Below, one piece after another: positions 33,130 through 43,807 of a DNA stretch of 64,000 nucleotides (position 1 is its first letter; each line of letters opens with the position of its first letter). Origin of the DNA: Bactericera cockerelli (lineage: Eukaryota > Arthropoda > Insecta > Hemiptera > Triozidae). The notes under the pieces are model-generated. The model worked only from the letters and a program-made list of their open reading frames with translations. It searched no databases and was not told the DNA's origin. The DNA lies in NCBI GenBank assembly GCA_024516035.1, contig CM044967.1, positions 11,702,092-11,766,091 on the forward strand, in the 5' to 3' direction. The position numbers were made by a program, and so were the translations under genes.

Positions 33130-33946
33130 AGGAAAAGGGAGAGAGAGAAAAAAAATATATCCGGCACTGATTTAGAAGAAATAATCTTCATTTATATTCG
33201 CATTTAGTTATGTTTATTGAAGTATTATTCCCTTATTAGGTATTATTTATTTTCTATGCCAATTGTGTTTCCTCAACAAAAAAAATCCAATTTGAAATTC
33301 ACCCACTTTACCGGACACTGTCGTGAAAAAACTAGCAGGTTAAATGGCTTTTTTATGATCTTAATCGCTTCTCCGTTAAGTTTTCTTTCGATTTCAGGCA
33401 TAAAAAACATATGTCACTGCAGACTTTCACCTCTAAAAATGCCAATTTCGAGAACACCAATAATTTACGGAAAAATTGACGTGAGAAAAAAAGTACTTTT
33501 ACAAAAACCTTACAATGACCCTGATTAGAAGTAAACAAGAATATTTTTTTGATTTCATATGGTGTAAAACAATATTTTGAACCTATGAAAATAGAAAAAG
33601 TACTAAAAAATCTAACTAACGCTGAAATACAGCGTGTAACAGTTTTGAAACTTGCACCCTACTAGCTCCGCCCCTGATAAGGTTTCTGAAAATTTTAAAA
33701 GCTTATTATACTCAGCCTAACTTGGACTTTAATTAACAGGAATAAAAAATATAGCATTCCATTTAAAATTCTCGAGAAAAATGAAAAATATGGCCTAAAA
33801 GCTGGAAGGGCCGACCGGGGCCAAAAATAAATATGACCACAGGATGGGCCATAGGGCACTTCCTATACTTAGAACTTTACAGAATTGAAAAATTCCGTCG
33901 CGTTCAAAAGTTACGAGGGGGTGGTCACCTTTTCTGAAACATACTG
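33130..33946 (-). repeat. Right arm of fold-back element
   Basis: Mirrors the left arm from GAGAGAGAAAAAAAATATAT through to the CATACTG end. Confidence 0.88.
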
Positions 33947-34004
33947 TATAAATATACCTACTTTTTGACATACTGTCATAATCAGGCAATGAGACCATAG
34001 AAAA

Positions 34005-34115
34005 AAGTGGGAAGTTGTACTTGAAAGTAGATACACATGAATATCAAAACAGACCTGGACAACTGTTTCGAGCTGATTGGCTTTCTCCAAATCAATAGCT
34101 CCAAATAGTCATGCC
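34005..34115 (+). repeat. Interspersed repeat family G
   Basis: GTGGGAAGTTGTACTTG, CATGAATATCAAAACAGACC, TGGACAACTGTTTCGAGCTG and AGTCATGCCACCA follow the order of the 24370 copy. Confidence 0.65.
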
Positions 34116-34199
34116 ACCAGTTACCAGAGTATAAAGAATAATTAGAAATGCAGCGCTACCCACAATATTGTGAAGAGGCCTAGTGCTTCACCACAAAAA

Positions 34200-34915
34200 A
34201 ACCATACTCTAACTTAACTTAACTCATGTCACCAACTAACTACTTAATTTTTTAATCAGACAACAATTCATAATCGTACACCAAAGTTGAGATGCAGTCT
34301 ATTTCGAGGAATTTAAATTTTGAAATTTATAGATGGATGCAGGAACTACAATAATAATAACAAATATTCTCCCACTATCCCGGAAGTTTAGTCTGGATAA
34401 GGAACTCCGGCCTACGTCACATCTGAGCCCTGTCATCTTCCTATTAACTCCTATTATTATTATTTTCTCCCTATTAATGCTCAATTAAAAGAATTCCAAT
34501 ATTTGAGACTCCTCTGCCTGCTCGGAATACTTCCACTCCAACGCATCTGAGATATGTCAGAACTTCTCATGTTTCAGTGAACAACTTATTATTTTCTAGG
34601 AAGGTATTAAATCAATTGATTTATTGAATTATTTGTTTAATGTGGCCGCCTAGGGGAGCATGTACGAAGTCCTGGGAGATTAAGGAGACTGGTCGTCTAT
34701 CTAATGTGGAAACACTCGAACCTGGATATAAGAGAACTAAACGGACTGGAAATTATTTCTCGTATAATATATGTAGGTTTATCTTATAGATAGGTTATTT
34801 TCTTCTGTAAAGAGGTAAATTTTAATTGAAAATTAATCTATTATACCCAGGTTTCTGGGTTTCTCTTGATGTATGAAGTTGTCTTATATTCAGGTTCGAC
34901 TCTAATAGACTTTTG
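34200..34915. other. No gene seen
   Basis: AT-rich, no protein-like frame and no recognised repeat. Confidence 0.5.
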
Positions 34916-34920
34916 TGGCC

Positions 34921-35122
34921 GAAATATAGTATATTATAGTATAGTATAGTATAGTAATATAGTATAGTATAGTATAGTATAGTATAGTATAGTATAGTAT
35001 AGTATAGTATAGTATAGTATAGTATAGTATAGTATAGTATAGTATAGTATAGTATAGTATAGTATAGTATAGTATAGTATAGTATAGTATAGTATAGTAT
35101 AGTATAGTATAGTATAGTAGTG
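34921..35122. repeat. ATAGT pentamer microsatellite, about 200 bp
   Basis: Near-perfect (ATAGT)n of almost 40 units with small imperfections at its left edge. It is the largest simple repeat in the window. Confidence 0.98.
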
Positions 35123-35189
35123 CTCTATTTAGACTGTCGGCTCGAGACAGGAAGTCCCATTACGCTAACAGTTTATAATTAAAAATATA

Positions 35190-35305
35190 AAACAGGATTA
35201 CTCCAAAACGTCCCTTGTTGGAGTTTCAATCAATCACAGAGCACTCTAGTACGACTTGAGGATAAGTCTAGCTCTAGTACGACTTGAGGATGAGTCTATC
35301 TCTTT
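35190..35305. repeat. Diverged MITE remnant with a 30-bp duplication
   Basis: TATAAAACAGGATTACTCC, GTTTCAATCAATCACAGAG and AGTACGACTTGAGGATAAG resemble the Harbinger-like MITE core (ATAAAACAGGATTA, TCACAGTGCACTATAGCCCGACTTGGGGA). CTCTAGTACGACTTGAGGAT is present twice in tandem. Confidence 0.5.
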
Positions 35306-35309
35306 ACCA

Positions 35310-35995
35310 AACTTTAACAACTCATCACCAAACCATATTGTTGTCCCGCTAACTGTTTAACCATGAACCCACTGTTACCCACCCATCGCTGAATAGTTCA
35401 AAATCACCGTATGCTAAGTTGGGATGTCATTACTCTCCAGTCTCCATGTACCTCAGTCACACAGCTCTTTGTATTTCAAAAAGAAAGTGCATGATTTTTT
35501 CCAAAGATATTAATTATTTATATATTTATTTTCATTGACGTCCGTACAAATAAACAATGATCATTTTGGATCGTGGAATTGTAACAAGTCACGACTTTAA
35601 GAGGAGAAAAAATGATACCGAACGACGCGGTTCCTGCAAGCTGTTTATTGCAAACTAACGAATGGAATTCAAACACGAGAAAGTCGAATTTGGGAGACGC
35701 GTTTGGTGTACCATACCTACATAGAAAAAGTCTCGTAAAAAGGCTCATTTACATTGAAAGGCTAGCTTTATGACATTATTATTTATGCAATTTATGTACT
35801 TCAAGTTAGGAAACTCTTGGGAGAATTCACACACGAGGCATTTCTACACAAACAAGGCATTTTCTATGAGAGTTCTTTCATACCCAAAAGTTAGAAGTTG
35901 CTCAGGGCTTGGAGAATCAAATAAAAAACAACAAAATAAAAACGTACTTCCGATATTTATAGATAGATATACCTGGATATATGTATTATATATGC
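35310..35995. other. No gene seen
   Basis: Ordinary AT-rich sequence. The frames at 35518-35748 (minus) and 35770-36000 (plus) lack domains. Confidence 0.45.
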
Positions 35996-35999
35996 GGTA

Positions 36000-36147
36000 A
36001 CCGACCTCAGTAGCTTGACAGATAAGGCGGCGGGCTAGTAACCTGGAGGTCGGTGGTTCCCGGTTACAGCGTAGATTTAGTAAAGCGAGTTTGAGTAGTT
36101 GTGATATTACAAAAGCGATTAACACAAATATGAGAACTTTTTTTTTA
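36000..36147 (+). repeat. SINE family C, full-length sense copy
   Basis: Head CCGACCTCAGTAGCTTGACA, GATAAGGCGGCGGGCTAGTA and GAGGTCGGTGGTTCCCGGTT (B-box-like, one base off). Tail TAGTAAAGCGAGTTTGAGTA and TTGTGATATTACAAAAGCG, then ATTAACACAAATATGAGAAC. Confidence 0.88.
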
Positions 36148-36189
36148 CTTATATGCGGTAATATTATGTCAATAATAATATTATTTCAA

Positions 36190-36560
36190 TTTCAAATACT
36201 CTGACATTAGTTGCGTTCACGGATTCCATGCAGCGAATGGTTGTTTCACCTCCTGCGTCCATTGTTCGATTCACGAGTCGCATTCAAGCACGGAACTCTG
36301 AGTTGTATAACATTATAACAAGGTGTAAGTTAACAGCCACAAAAGTGAACGCCTGGGTATTTGCACTGACCGGGAGTTCCAAGATCCTTTTGGTGGAGCG
36401 TACGGAACGAATTGAACCCGTGAAAGTTCACGGCTAGGAAAGCATTCGGTCCATTGTGTGTTTGAGCGAGCACACCGCTGGACAATTGTCCAGGGAAACG
36501 CAGTTGGCCTATAGGTTGGAATTCGCTAAGGAGCGTCTATTACTGTCGTTTATGTTTACC
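36190..36560. other. GC-richer block, unclassified
   Basis: Higher GC than its surroundings. Contains a perfect 16-bp palindrome CTGGACAATTGTCCAG at about 36477 and GAACCCGTGAAAGTTCACGG. A 69-codon frame at 36228-36437 starts with ATG but has no recognised domain. It may be a DNA-element relic. Confidence 0.35.
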
Positions 36561-36854
36561 TAATTAGAATTCGAAGCTGAGTTAGAATTTCGCACTAAGA
36601 AGTTTTATTTTCAGACAAAACTGTGTGGTGGTTCTGTTCGGCTAACAGTTTGGTATAATGGGACAATGTCTTCTAGAAAGAAATATTATTTATTTATACA
36701 ACAAAATTCGAACGGATCCTTTACTAATTAACTACACAATAATTTGTTCCTATCTAGAAAAACCTATTGAAGTTTAAAACTAAAAATAATTATGCAGGTA
36801 ATAACTAAATAATAATATTTGATATTAATACTAAAAATGGTGCAAAAAATGAAT

Positions 36855-37020
36855 CACGCTAGTAAAGGTGAAAGTTCCCTTGCTTATATTTCTACATGAT
36901 CGATGTCCCACAGGATACGAGTAGACATCGCAACATCTAAAAAGCAGAACCCGAAAAATTCGCCCCAAACGGGATTCGAATCCAGATCATCTGCGTGTGT
37001 TACCCACTCAGTAACTGCCG
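36855..37020 (-). repeat. tRNA-derived SINE, unassigned family
   Basis: Minus-strand head with B box GGATTCGAATCCCGTTTGG, preceded by TTACTGAGTGGGTAACACAC (A-box-like). The tail includes ATGTCTACTCGTATCCTGTG and GGGAACTTTCACC. Only one copy seen. Confidence 0.6.
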
Positions 37021-37024
37021 TTAT

Positions 37025-37660
37025 AATTATTTATATTAAAAATAAAACAATCATGTAGTTATGATTTTTATTATGATTACAATATTGACCTACCTTGTTT
37101 GGAACTGTCAGAATAAAATTACCCGTGTTACCCAAGACAAGTGTGTCTGAACTCTTGAGTACATTCTGAACAGTTCAATTTTGACAGGATACCTAAAATG
37201 AACTTAATACGAAACACTGTCAGTCTGCGCGTCCTTTTTTGGGTTATTTGTTTTAGAGATTTGGGTACTAAATTCATCTCGATCAGAAGCGTCGATCATG
37301 TTTTATTCAAAGGTTCATAAAGAACAAATTTGATAGGATGTGTGTCTGAGAATTTTCCTATTTTGTGATTTTTTTTTTGTTTTGCAAAGGTGAAGTACAT
37401 TAAAAGTTTGAGGGTTACCAAAAAAGATTAAAAATGCTCTATTAATGTACTGAAATGAAGGCTTTGAATTTTTATCTGAACTTTTTTCAACCATTCCAAT
37501 GTTTATGGCCATGCTTGGGTCTGTTTGATATTTTAAATACTAGATATTATGATGCAGTAATGTCCTCGCCGAATGGGCCTGAGTTCTGCCGTTATCCTTA
37601 ACAAATATTATTATCCTTAAAGTAATAAGCATTTTTTGTTATTACAAGAGATAAAAAAAT
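37025..37660. other. No gene seen
   Basis: AT-rich sequence; the minus-strand 65-codon frame at 37315-37512 is not convincing. Confidence 0.45.
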
Positions 37661-37681
37661 ATAAATAGATAGGTAATTATA

Positions 37682-37786
37682 GTTATCATATTTGTGTTAA
37701 TCACTTTCGTGATATCACAACTACTCAAACTCGCTTTACTAAATCTACGCCGAAACCGGGCCTTGAACCACCGACCTCCAGGTTAC
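37682..37786 (-). repeat. SINE family C, 5'-truncated insertion with target duplication
   Basis: Family C tail and the 3' half of its head, flanked by an 18-bp direct repeat AATAGATAGGTAATTATA at 37664-37681 and 37787-37804. The truncation inside the tRNA-like head, with a long duplication, is the mark of LINE-driven retrotransposition. Confidence 0.9.
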
Positions 37787-37809
37787 AATAGATAGGTAAT
37801 TATAATCGG

Positions 37810-38028
37810 TCAATATTGTTCAAACTTCCGAACTGTGTCAAATAATGGCGTAAATTCCCTGTAGAAATCTTTTTCACCCGCATCCTGTCCCTTCTTCCTC
37901 TGTCCAGAACAAGGACACAGAGTGATAGGGCAGCTACAGGGGTCCTCTAGTAGCCACTTTTGCAATGAATAAATTTCAGGCGAATAGATTGGAGCGAGCG
38001 CTCGTGGTCCCGTGAACAAATTCAACTT
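37810..38028 (-). CDS. Candidate exon, 71+ codons, unknown product
   Basis: Minus-strand frame ending in TGA at 37810. Includes NLFTGPRALAPIYSPEIYS, LQKWLLEDPCSCPITLCPCS, GQRKKGQDAGEKDFYREF and TPLFDTVRKFEQY. Composition is protein-like, with a cysteine-rich patch CSCPITLCPC. There is no ATG at a good start and no clear splice signals. It directly abuts the SINE C duplication at 37804. It may be an old transposon gene piece. Confidence 0.25.
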   Translation of the reverse strand, partial: KLNLFTGPRALAPIYSPEIYSLQKWLLEDPCSCPITLCPCSGQRKKGQDAGEKDFYREFTPLFDTVRKFEQY

Positions 38029-38844
38029 GTTACTCGACTAGTTAGTTTGCTTACTTGAAAAATTATAAAAAAATCAATTTTCTAACATGTCAAAAATTTC
38101 ACGTAAAAAAATTTAAATTAATTAATGGCGGATGCAAAATGATTTATGGAGTAAACTGCATCAGGGAATTCTTCCACCTCAAACAACGGGGCGACCGTTA
38201 TACAAATTCTTACACCTCGGAATAATTATTTGAATATGCACCGTCCACTGTTGAAACTGTGTTTACACGAATCTCATTATAAAATTTCGCTAAATTATTC
38301 GAGATAATTGATTTAACATTTTGTCAAATGCTCGTGGGAAGTTAGTGGAGATGCATTGTATCAGGAACGTATGAAGAGGGTACTTCCTCAGTGAAGAAAA
38401 TAGCGATTCTCTTTTGATCCAAGGAAAGAGACAATGAATGAACAGGTGCTTTAATTTCTCCCATCAACAATATTTGTACTTAACTTTTAAGCAGAAACAT
38501 GGATATTCGAGTTCCTAGGTGACAAAAATTACACTATCCTCCGGGAAACCCCTCCTGATATGGTTTGGTGGAAGAGCTCATATATTTGAGAATCCTGCGA
38601 TTAAAGCATTAAAAAATGTATCCGTCGACTGGATACAGCCTGTGCATTTTTCCCTCATTTATTTGAGGTTGTGACCACGGAACATCAAAGCACTCGAGAG
38701 GTTCAGACGAAAGGAAATTCTGCATTGAACTAAGGTTCACCACTCACAAAAAATCTCTGAATACCTATTATTAAAATAATAATAAAAAGAGTCTTATTAA
38801 AACTCTTTTTTGACATTAAAGTAAGAAATTACAATAAATGAATA

Positions 38845-38886
38845 AAGGGCGTGATTATTGCCTATGGCAATCTCTGCCATCCAACC
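38845..38886 (-). repeat. LINE-like 3' tail fragment
   Basis: The minus strand reads GGGTTGGATGGCAGAGATTG then CCATAGGCAATAATCACGCC, matching the start of the tails at 43808 and 52509. Confidence 0.55.
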
Positions 38887-38889
38887 CTT

Positions 38890-39300
38890 AAGAACGCCTT
38901 TTTGCTAAGGTCAAGAAAGAAGATGAGAAAGAGGAAGCTGAGAAAGGAAAAGAAAAAGAAAGATAGAAAAGGGAATTGTATTATTACTATTGAGGGAAAA
39001 AGTGTGGGAAAAGGCAAAGTGAAAGAAGAAGACATGGAGGAAGCAGCAAAGAATGAGCCCCTCGAATTTGTTCTAGATACAAGCCTGCAATTCCCTTCCG
39101 ACCAAAGTTTACCTTTTCATTCAAAACGTGTCACCCGCCAGTGTCCTTTCTTACTGAATTTACTTAATTAAATTTCTCGCCAAAAGTATGACCGCTAAAT
39201 TTGTTACTCAGTTCGAGACGGTGTCCCCTGTACCTTTCAGCTTTGATTGCATTCTGTTCTAGATTATTGTGAAAATCTTTGCCTAGGTTTGCATTGATTA
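38890..39300. other. Purine-rich stretch, no accepted gene
   Basis: A 106-codon frame at 38851-39171 begins inside the LINE tail fragment and runs through a lysine-rich low-complexity segment. The last part (NEPLEFVLDTSLQFPSDQSL) looks more protein-like but is unsupported. Confidence 0.4.
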
Positions 39301-39307
39301 CGAGCTA

Positions 39308-39492
39308 TGGAGGGGCGGTTCCAGAGATTTGGACTTTGATGCAGGTATATAGGGTTTATGGTCATATACAAAAAGAAACCACGTAAAGTAGAGCTCAAAT
39401 AAAGGCCACTTTTCTTAATAAACCTATATACGGAAATGGACCTTAAGGTCCCTCCATACGGAAATGGACCCCCATAACTCCGCCCCTGATCG
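39308..39492. mobile_element. Possible MITE with GGGGCGG ends
   Basis: Left GGAGGGGCGGTTCCAGAGAT and right ATAACTCCGCCCCTGATCGG are partly inverted. CATACGGAAATGGACC occurs twice near the right end. A related AGGGGCGGAGCTA motif sits inside the fold-back element arms. Confidence 0.4.
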
Positions 39493-39761
39493 GGGAAAAA
39501 ACGAAGTCAATCGCAAATAATTCGATTTTTTCATAATTATTTTTCGATTTTTAAGTGCCAACTTGTGTATGATCTAAACATAAATGTGAAAACTTGTATG
39601 TATTTATACCTTCAAGACACTCGTCAGAATTTTGTATACAAAAATGTATGCATTGACTGGGGTCTGAAGGGGTTATACCAGACATGATTGTGGCTTAGAA
39701 CTATCAACTGCAAATCAGGCAAAACAGAAAAGTGAGAAGTTGTACTAATTGCACATCAACC

Positions 39762-39849
39762 TTTTTTTTTTTTTTTTTTTAAGTGGGGTTTAACGTCGCT
39801 TTCAACTGCCATGGTCATATCACGACGGGGGTTTTACCCTCCATTCGCA
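39762..39849 (-). repeat. 5S-derived SINE, 3' tail only, with target duplication
   Basis: Poly(T), then AAGTGGGGTTTAACGTCGCT, TTCAACTGCCATGGTCATAT and CACGACGGGGGTTTTACCCT, identical to the tail at 30758. Flanked by ACATCAACC at 39753-39761 and 39850-39858. It is a severely 5'-truncated retrotransposition. Confidence 0.9.
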
Positions 39850-39859
39850 ACATCAACCT

Positions 39860-41120
39860 TTGTAATCTGTATCGTGCTCTCCTGAACAATCACCTATTTC
39901 AGCAGACTTTCTTCAGCCCAGACAATTTCAGTCGTATTTCATGCTGACCTTAATTAGAGTTTCTTCCAAATTGGTAGATTCGAAACCACTGTCCCAATTA
40001 GCAGGGAATAAGTTTTTTTTGAAATTGTACTGTGTGAGAGAGAGAGAAAGATAGAGGGAGAGAGAGCATGAATCATAAAGTCCAAATGAAGAAGAAAGCA
40101 GCAGCTTGTATAGAAGTGCTTGGTTAGTTTACATGAATTGTTTTTATCAGAGCTCCAAGCTCAATGAAAAATCCTACTGCACGAGCTTAGTTCTAATAAA
40201 TCGAATGAGAAATTGGACTGGTCAGACAAATATTTTATATGGGATACAACAAATAGATGTTTTTCTAGATACACTTGACCTCACGAAAAATGGAACTGAA
40301 TTTTTTTATAATTTGAAAACTTTAAGATGTTATTTTTGTTGTTACTATCTACTAATTTCCTATACAACTTCTCTCTTTTCTGTTTTTGACTGAACTCTTT
40401 GTAATTATTGCTCAGCGATTGAAATAAAATATAACTTCTTTTGTGTAAAATATAATAATATCACAGTCCCATACTGTGTGTGTCTTGTTTTAGCTTCTAT
40501 TAAAAGAGAGCAGTATTACGATTGCATAAAAAATAAACGTAATATGTGTAGAAAGCAGTCACAAAGGACGACAAAAAAAAAAAAAAAAAAAAAACTAAAC
40601 CCACGTATTTTAAAAATAATCCTTGTGAAAATAAAAAAGTTTTACAAAGGAGTGTTTCAAATATTGAACTTGGCTCAATTTTTTACAAAAAAAAAAGAGA
40701 GAGAAAAAAATCACAATAAACTTCAACCTGTCCTGTTTTTTGTGACCTGGAGTATAGACATGATATACTTTATATGTAGAAGGCACGCCTATACATCTTT
40801 TCACATTCGAACCTCATATCCAAGGTGTCGAAGTGTTCACAAGCAGTGTGTGATTTTCAAACGGGCTTCCAAAGCGAGAGTTCAGCAAATTGGAAATAAT
40901 TGGATAAATCAGTAAACACGGAACGTAAATCGAGCTTGACAGGGTATGAAAGCGATCATGACCGTTTGTCTTCGAGTTCAGAGGCCTGGTGGCGTCACTT
41001 CATTTGCCTACGTGGTTTTTGATAGGTTATCATATTTGTGTTTAAATGTTAATAGCCAGGGTCGAGTTGATGGCACGTTGAATACAACAGTCCCTTTTCA
41101 CTCTCATAATTCCCGAATAT
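39860..41120. other. No accepted gene
   Basis: Contains an (GA)n-rich stretch (40031-40070) and a 20-base A tract (40573). Frames of 95 and 145 codons here (40106-40393, 40478-40915) are AT-driven or cross the A tract and are not accepted. Confidence 0.45.
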
Positions 41121-41126
41121 CACAGA

Positions 41127-41436
41127 GCGCGATTAGCTCAGTGGTTAAGTACTCGCTTGCCATGCGGAAGGTCCCAGGTTCGATCCCCCGTGCCGACAGA
41201 AATTTGTATTCTTAATTTGGTTACAATTGTTTGTAAGGGTGCGCTCGTGTTGACCCAGCACCTAATTGGGAAGTATTGTGTCACTTCTCGCCCATCGGAG
41301 GGGAGGCATATTACGGGATGGGTAGGCTACAACACAGACCACAAGCGTCTACAGTAGCTCCTGTTTCATGGCTACGAAATAAAAACGGCTATGAAACATT
41401 CATCTTTAAAATAAAAAATAAAAATAAATAAAAAAC
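41127..41436 (+). repeat. SINE family B, full length
   Basis: GCGCGATTAGCTCAGTGG, CTCGCTTGCCATGCGGAAGG and GGTTCGATCCCCCGTGCCGA, then the tail as in the 17707 copy but lacking GATACCTTCCG. Ends in an A-rich AATAAAAA tract. Confidence 0.92.
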
Positions 41437-41562
41437 CGCCAGTCGCCACACAACGCACTCTGATTGGTTATTGCGATCAGATTAAATAATCAGAGTGCGT
41501 AGTGTGACGGTTGAAAGGAAGATTTGGAGATAATGAGTACGGGAGTGTTTTCTGGAACCAGG
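41437..41562. mobile_element. Hairpin MITE, partial copy
   Basis: GTCGCCACACAACGCACTCTGA and TCAGAGTGCGTAGTGTGACG form a hairpin, followed by TTGAAAGGAAGATTTGGAGA and TTTTCTGGAACC as in 23726-23901. The left end is missing where SINE B joins. Confidence 0.6.
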
Positions 41563-41564
41563 GT

Positions 41565-41785
41565 CAGGTTTTTTTCTGTCACTGAAGTTGAGCAACGTCC
41601 AGCGAGGTTAGCCTTTAAGAAGATGAATATTCGAATCATCGTGTTACAGGTTATTCAGGGTCCAACCAGCTTCAGTGGGGTCGATGTGGGTAACTAGTTG
41701 GTGATTTTCCAGCGACTGGAGGAGGGTAAAACCCCTATCTCAATGTGTTTTTAGCAGTTCAAAGCAACGCTAAACCCCAAATACA
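41565..41785 (+). repeat. 5S-derived SINE, diverged
   Basis: TCACTGAAGTTGAGCAACGT, CCAGCGAGGTTAGCCTTTAA, TTCAGTGGGGTCGATGTGGG, GGAGGAGGGTAAAACCCC and GCAACGCTAAACCCCAAATA. Confidence 0.8.
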
Positions 41786-41789
41786 TAAT

Positions 41790-41925
41790 AATATTTGTGT
41801 TAATGACTGGATTAAACTTCTTCTTCTCATTTCTCAAATCAGCCTTACTACAATAATATGTGTCGAACATGAAACTCGAACCACTAACATCCAAGTAACG
41901 AATCTGATACCTTACACCGAGGTCA
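41790..41925 (-). repeat. SINE family C, old diverged copy
   Basis: ATATTTGTGTTAATGACTGG, TTCTCAAATCAGCCTTACTA, CTCGAACCACTAACATCCAA and GTAACGAATC keep the family C order with many changes. A tRNA-like B box (GAGTTTGATTCCCAG) follows on the plus strand near 41971. Confidence 0.5.
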
Positions 41926-41999
41926 GTTCGTGGCTTAATAGGTATTGTTATAGGCTTAATATGGTCCTGAGTTTGATTCCCAGAAGGACGAAAGATTTG

Positions 42000-42775
42000 G
42001 GACAATTTTTAAAGGAAAAATCCTATTCTCAAGTAATATGTTATTCTTCTGAAAACAAGAGCTACGCAAAATTAATTTGTATGTATAGCATGTTATACAA
42101 TTCCATACCTACTATAATTTGTAAAACAAATTGAGCCTCTTAATAATCAAAGCAATAAAAATAATACATTATCTGGTCTCGTAGGCCTCAAGTTGTTCCA
42201 CTCCACACTAAGGCGTGAAGAACATCATCCCAAGTTCTGTTTTTCGATCCAGAGTAGATTAGAAGTCCCAGCTTATTTGTATTGATTGTCAACGAGATAA
42301 AAATCTTTGGCCCTGAAAAGAAAATGATGGATTTATATTTAACTCGATGACCCGGGGTGATAAGATGGAGAGAAGAAGAAAAAGGATGCTAGGAAACAAT
42401 AAGGAGAGTGTTTGTCGAAGAATGGGCGAGGTACCCTTAGATTGAATTGAATAGGACGAGATAAAATGAGATATTGTTGTTTGGTCCAAATAGGAAATAG
42501 AGATTGAAGATGCTGGGAGCACCTAGATGAAACCGGGGATTGGGGAAACAAAACCTAACCCGGTGTACTCTCTGTACACAGGAATAATAATGACTTAATA
42601 TTATTTATTATACAGACTGACTAAGTGACTAGGTTCTAACTCGAAAGACTCATACCACAAATTTTCGATCTAGACTTTCGAGTGTAGATATTTTGGATGA
42701 CCATTTTAAATTTTAATACAGTTCTATCAATTAGTATAAACCTATAAAAGTCTCAAATACACCAATCTACTTACT
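42000..42775. other. No gene seen
   Basis: Includes a purine-rich stretch at 42360-42410. Overlapping minus-strand frames (42289-42551) are serine, leucine and isoleucine-rich translations of this stretch. Confidence 0.45.
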
Positions 42776-42782
42776 CATTATA

Positions 42783-42921
42783 ACCTCACCCAGCCTGTGT
42801 GGTGTCAATACACCAGAAGAACAGGAATAGCCACCATGAGTATGAGCATGGATAGTTGGACACTTTCGGACGACGATCCATTCACTATTCATGCTAGACG
42901 TTGCTGAACTTTAGTGATTTG
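42783..42921 (-). repeat. 5S-derived SINE, diverged fragment
   Basis: AACCTCACCCAGCCTGTGTG (body), then GACGTTGCTGAACTTTAGTG (5S A-box region, reversed). The middle is rearranged. Confidence 0.55.
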
Positions 42922-42924
42922 ACT

Positions 42925-43680
42925 AAACTTAATGGTGAATTTGAAGCAATAACTCTGCTGGTAGCTAGTTCATATTGGTTGAAAGTGCATCAAATGTATA
43001 TAAATTAAAATGCTTATTCCTCTAATTATTTCAATATCTTTTCTTAGCTATTGGAAACCCAAATGCAATGCTACCTCCTTTAACGGAAGTAAATTATAAC
43101 TATAGAAATTCTTTGTCCACATTAGCTGCCTAAACACTTACAATGGATTTACCAATCTAGTGTGAATTTTTAATAGATATTTGCAACTGTTCCTTTTTTT
43201 TCTAGTTCTTGATAGAAATCTGTATTGTGAAGCTGACATGTTGCAAAATAATGCCCTAATACCTTTCCAAATTAGCTAGTGAACAATGCTTTAATATGGG
43301 ACTGCACGTTTGAGATTATTTCTTTTCAGAAATAATATTTCACTTTTTATCGGAACAAAAATCTTAAATCATCAGATTACCTTACTTTTGATACAAAGAA
43401 ATGTAGAATTGAAATGGTTTTGTGAAAGAAGAATTTGATACTTGTAGATTTACAACGGGGGAACTGTGAATGCCCCTCATTCTCCATCATTTTTGCTGTT
43501 CGATATTTAAAATATTTTCAACTGATATCTATCAATAATATCCCTATGCTTAATGCAAAATTGCATCATACCAAACCTGAATCCTATTAGAACACAAAAT
43601 GGTACTTTGATAAGAGAATTTAAATGTACCATAAGAGAATTTAAATGTTAATAGAATATTCTCTTGATAGTACATGAAGC
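42925..43680. other. No gene seen
   Basis: AT-rich. AAGAGAATTTAAATGT is duplicated at about 43612-43650. Confidence 0.45.
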
Positions 43681-43807
43681 AGGTGACTAGCTAAAACCCG
43701 GCACTTTGTGGCCGTTTAGGTTTTTGCCCGTGGCTGGTGACGTGCTAATAAATCATTTCTTAAAACGCACCCTAAATATCAAAAGTGCTGTTCAAGGAAC
43801 ATGAATA

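Larger units (their letters stand above)
31799..33946. mobile_element. 2.1-kb fold-back element with about 820-bp inverted arms
   Basis: Ends CAGTATGTTTCAGAAAAGG (31799) and CCTTTTCTGAAACATACTG (33946). Left flank TG, right flank TA, so a TA duplication with one change is possible. The arms run about 31799-32625 and 33130-33946, and both include GGTGGTCACCCCCTCGTAAC, CTATGGCCCATCCTGTGGTC and AGGGGCGGAGCTAGTAGGGT or their complements. No transposase is present. The central 500 bp holds a 5S SINE. Mirrored frames of 61-103 codons in the arms are by-products of the palindrome. Confidence 0.88.

Noticed and set aside
33217..33528. 103-codon plus-strand frame
   Set aside because: Shadow of the fold-back element arm; the other arm has it broken into shorter frames.
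38851..39171. 106-codon lysine-rich frame
   Set aside because: Starts inside a LINE tail fragment and is dominated by AAG/AAA purine-rich sequence.
40478..40915. 145-codon plus-strand open frame
   Set aside because: Runs through a 20-base A tract (poly-Lys) and AT-rich sequence; no ATG at its start, no domain.
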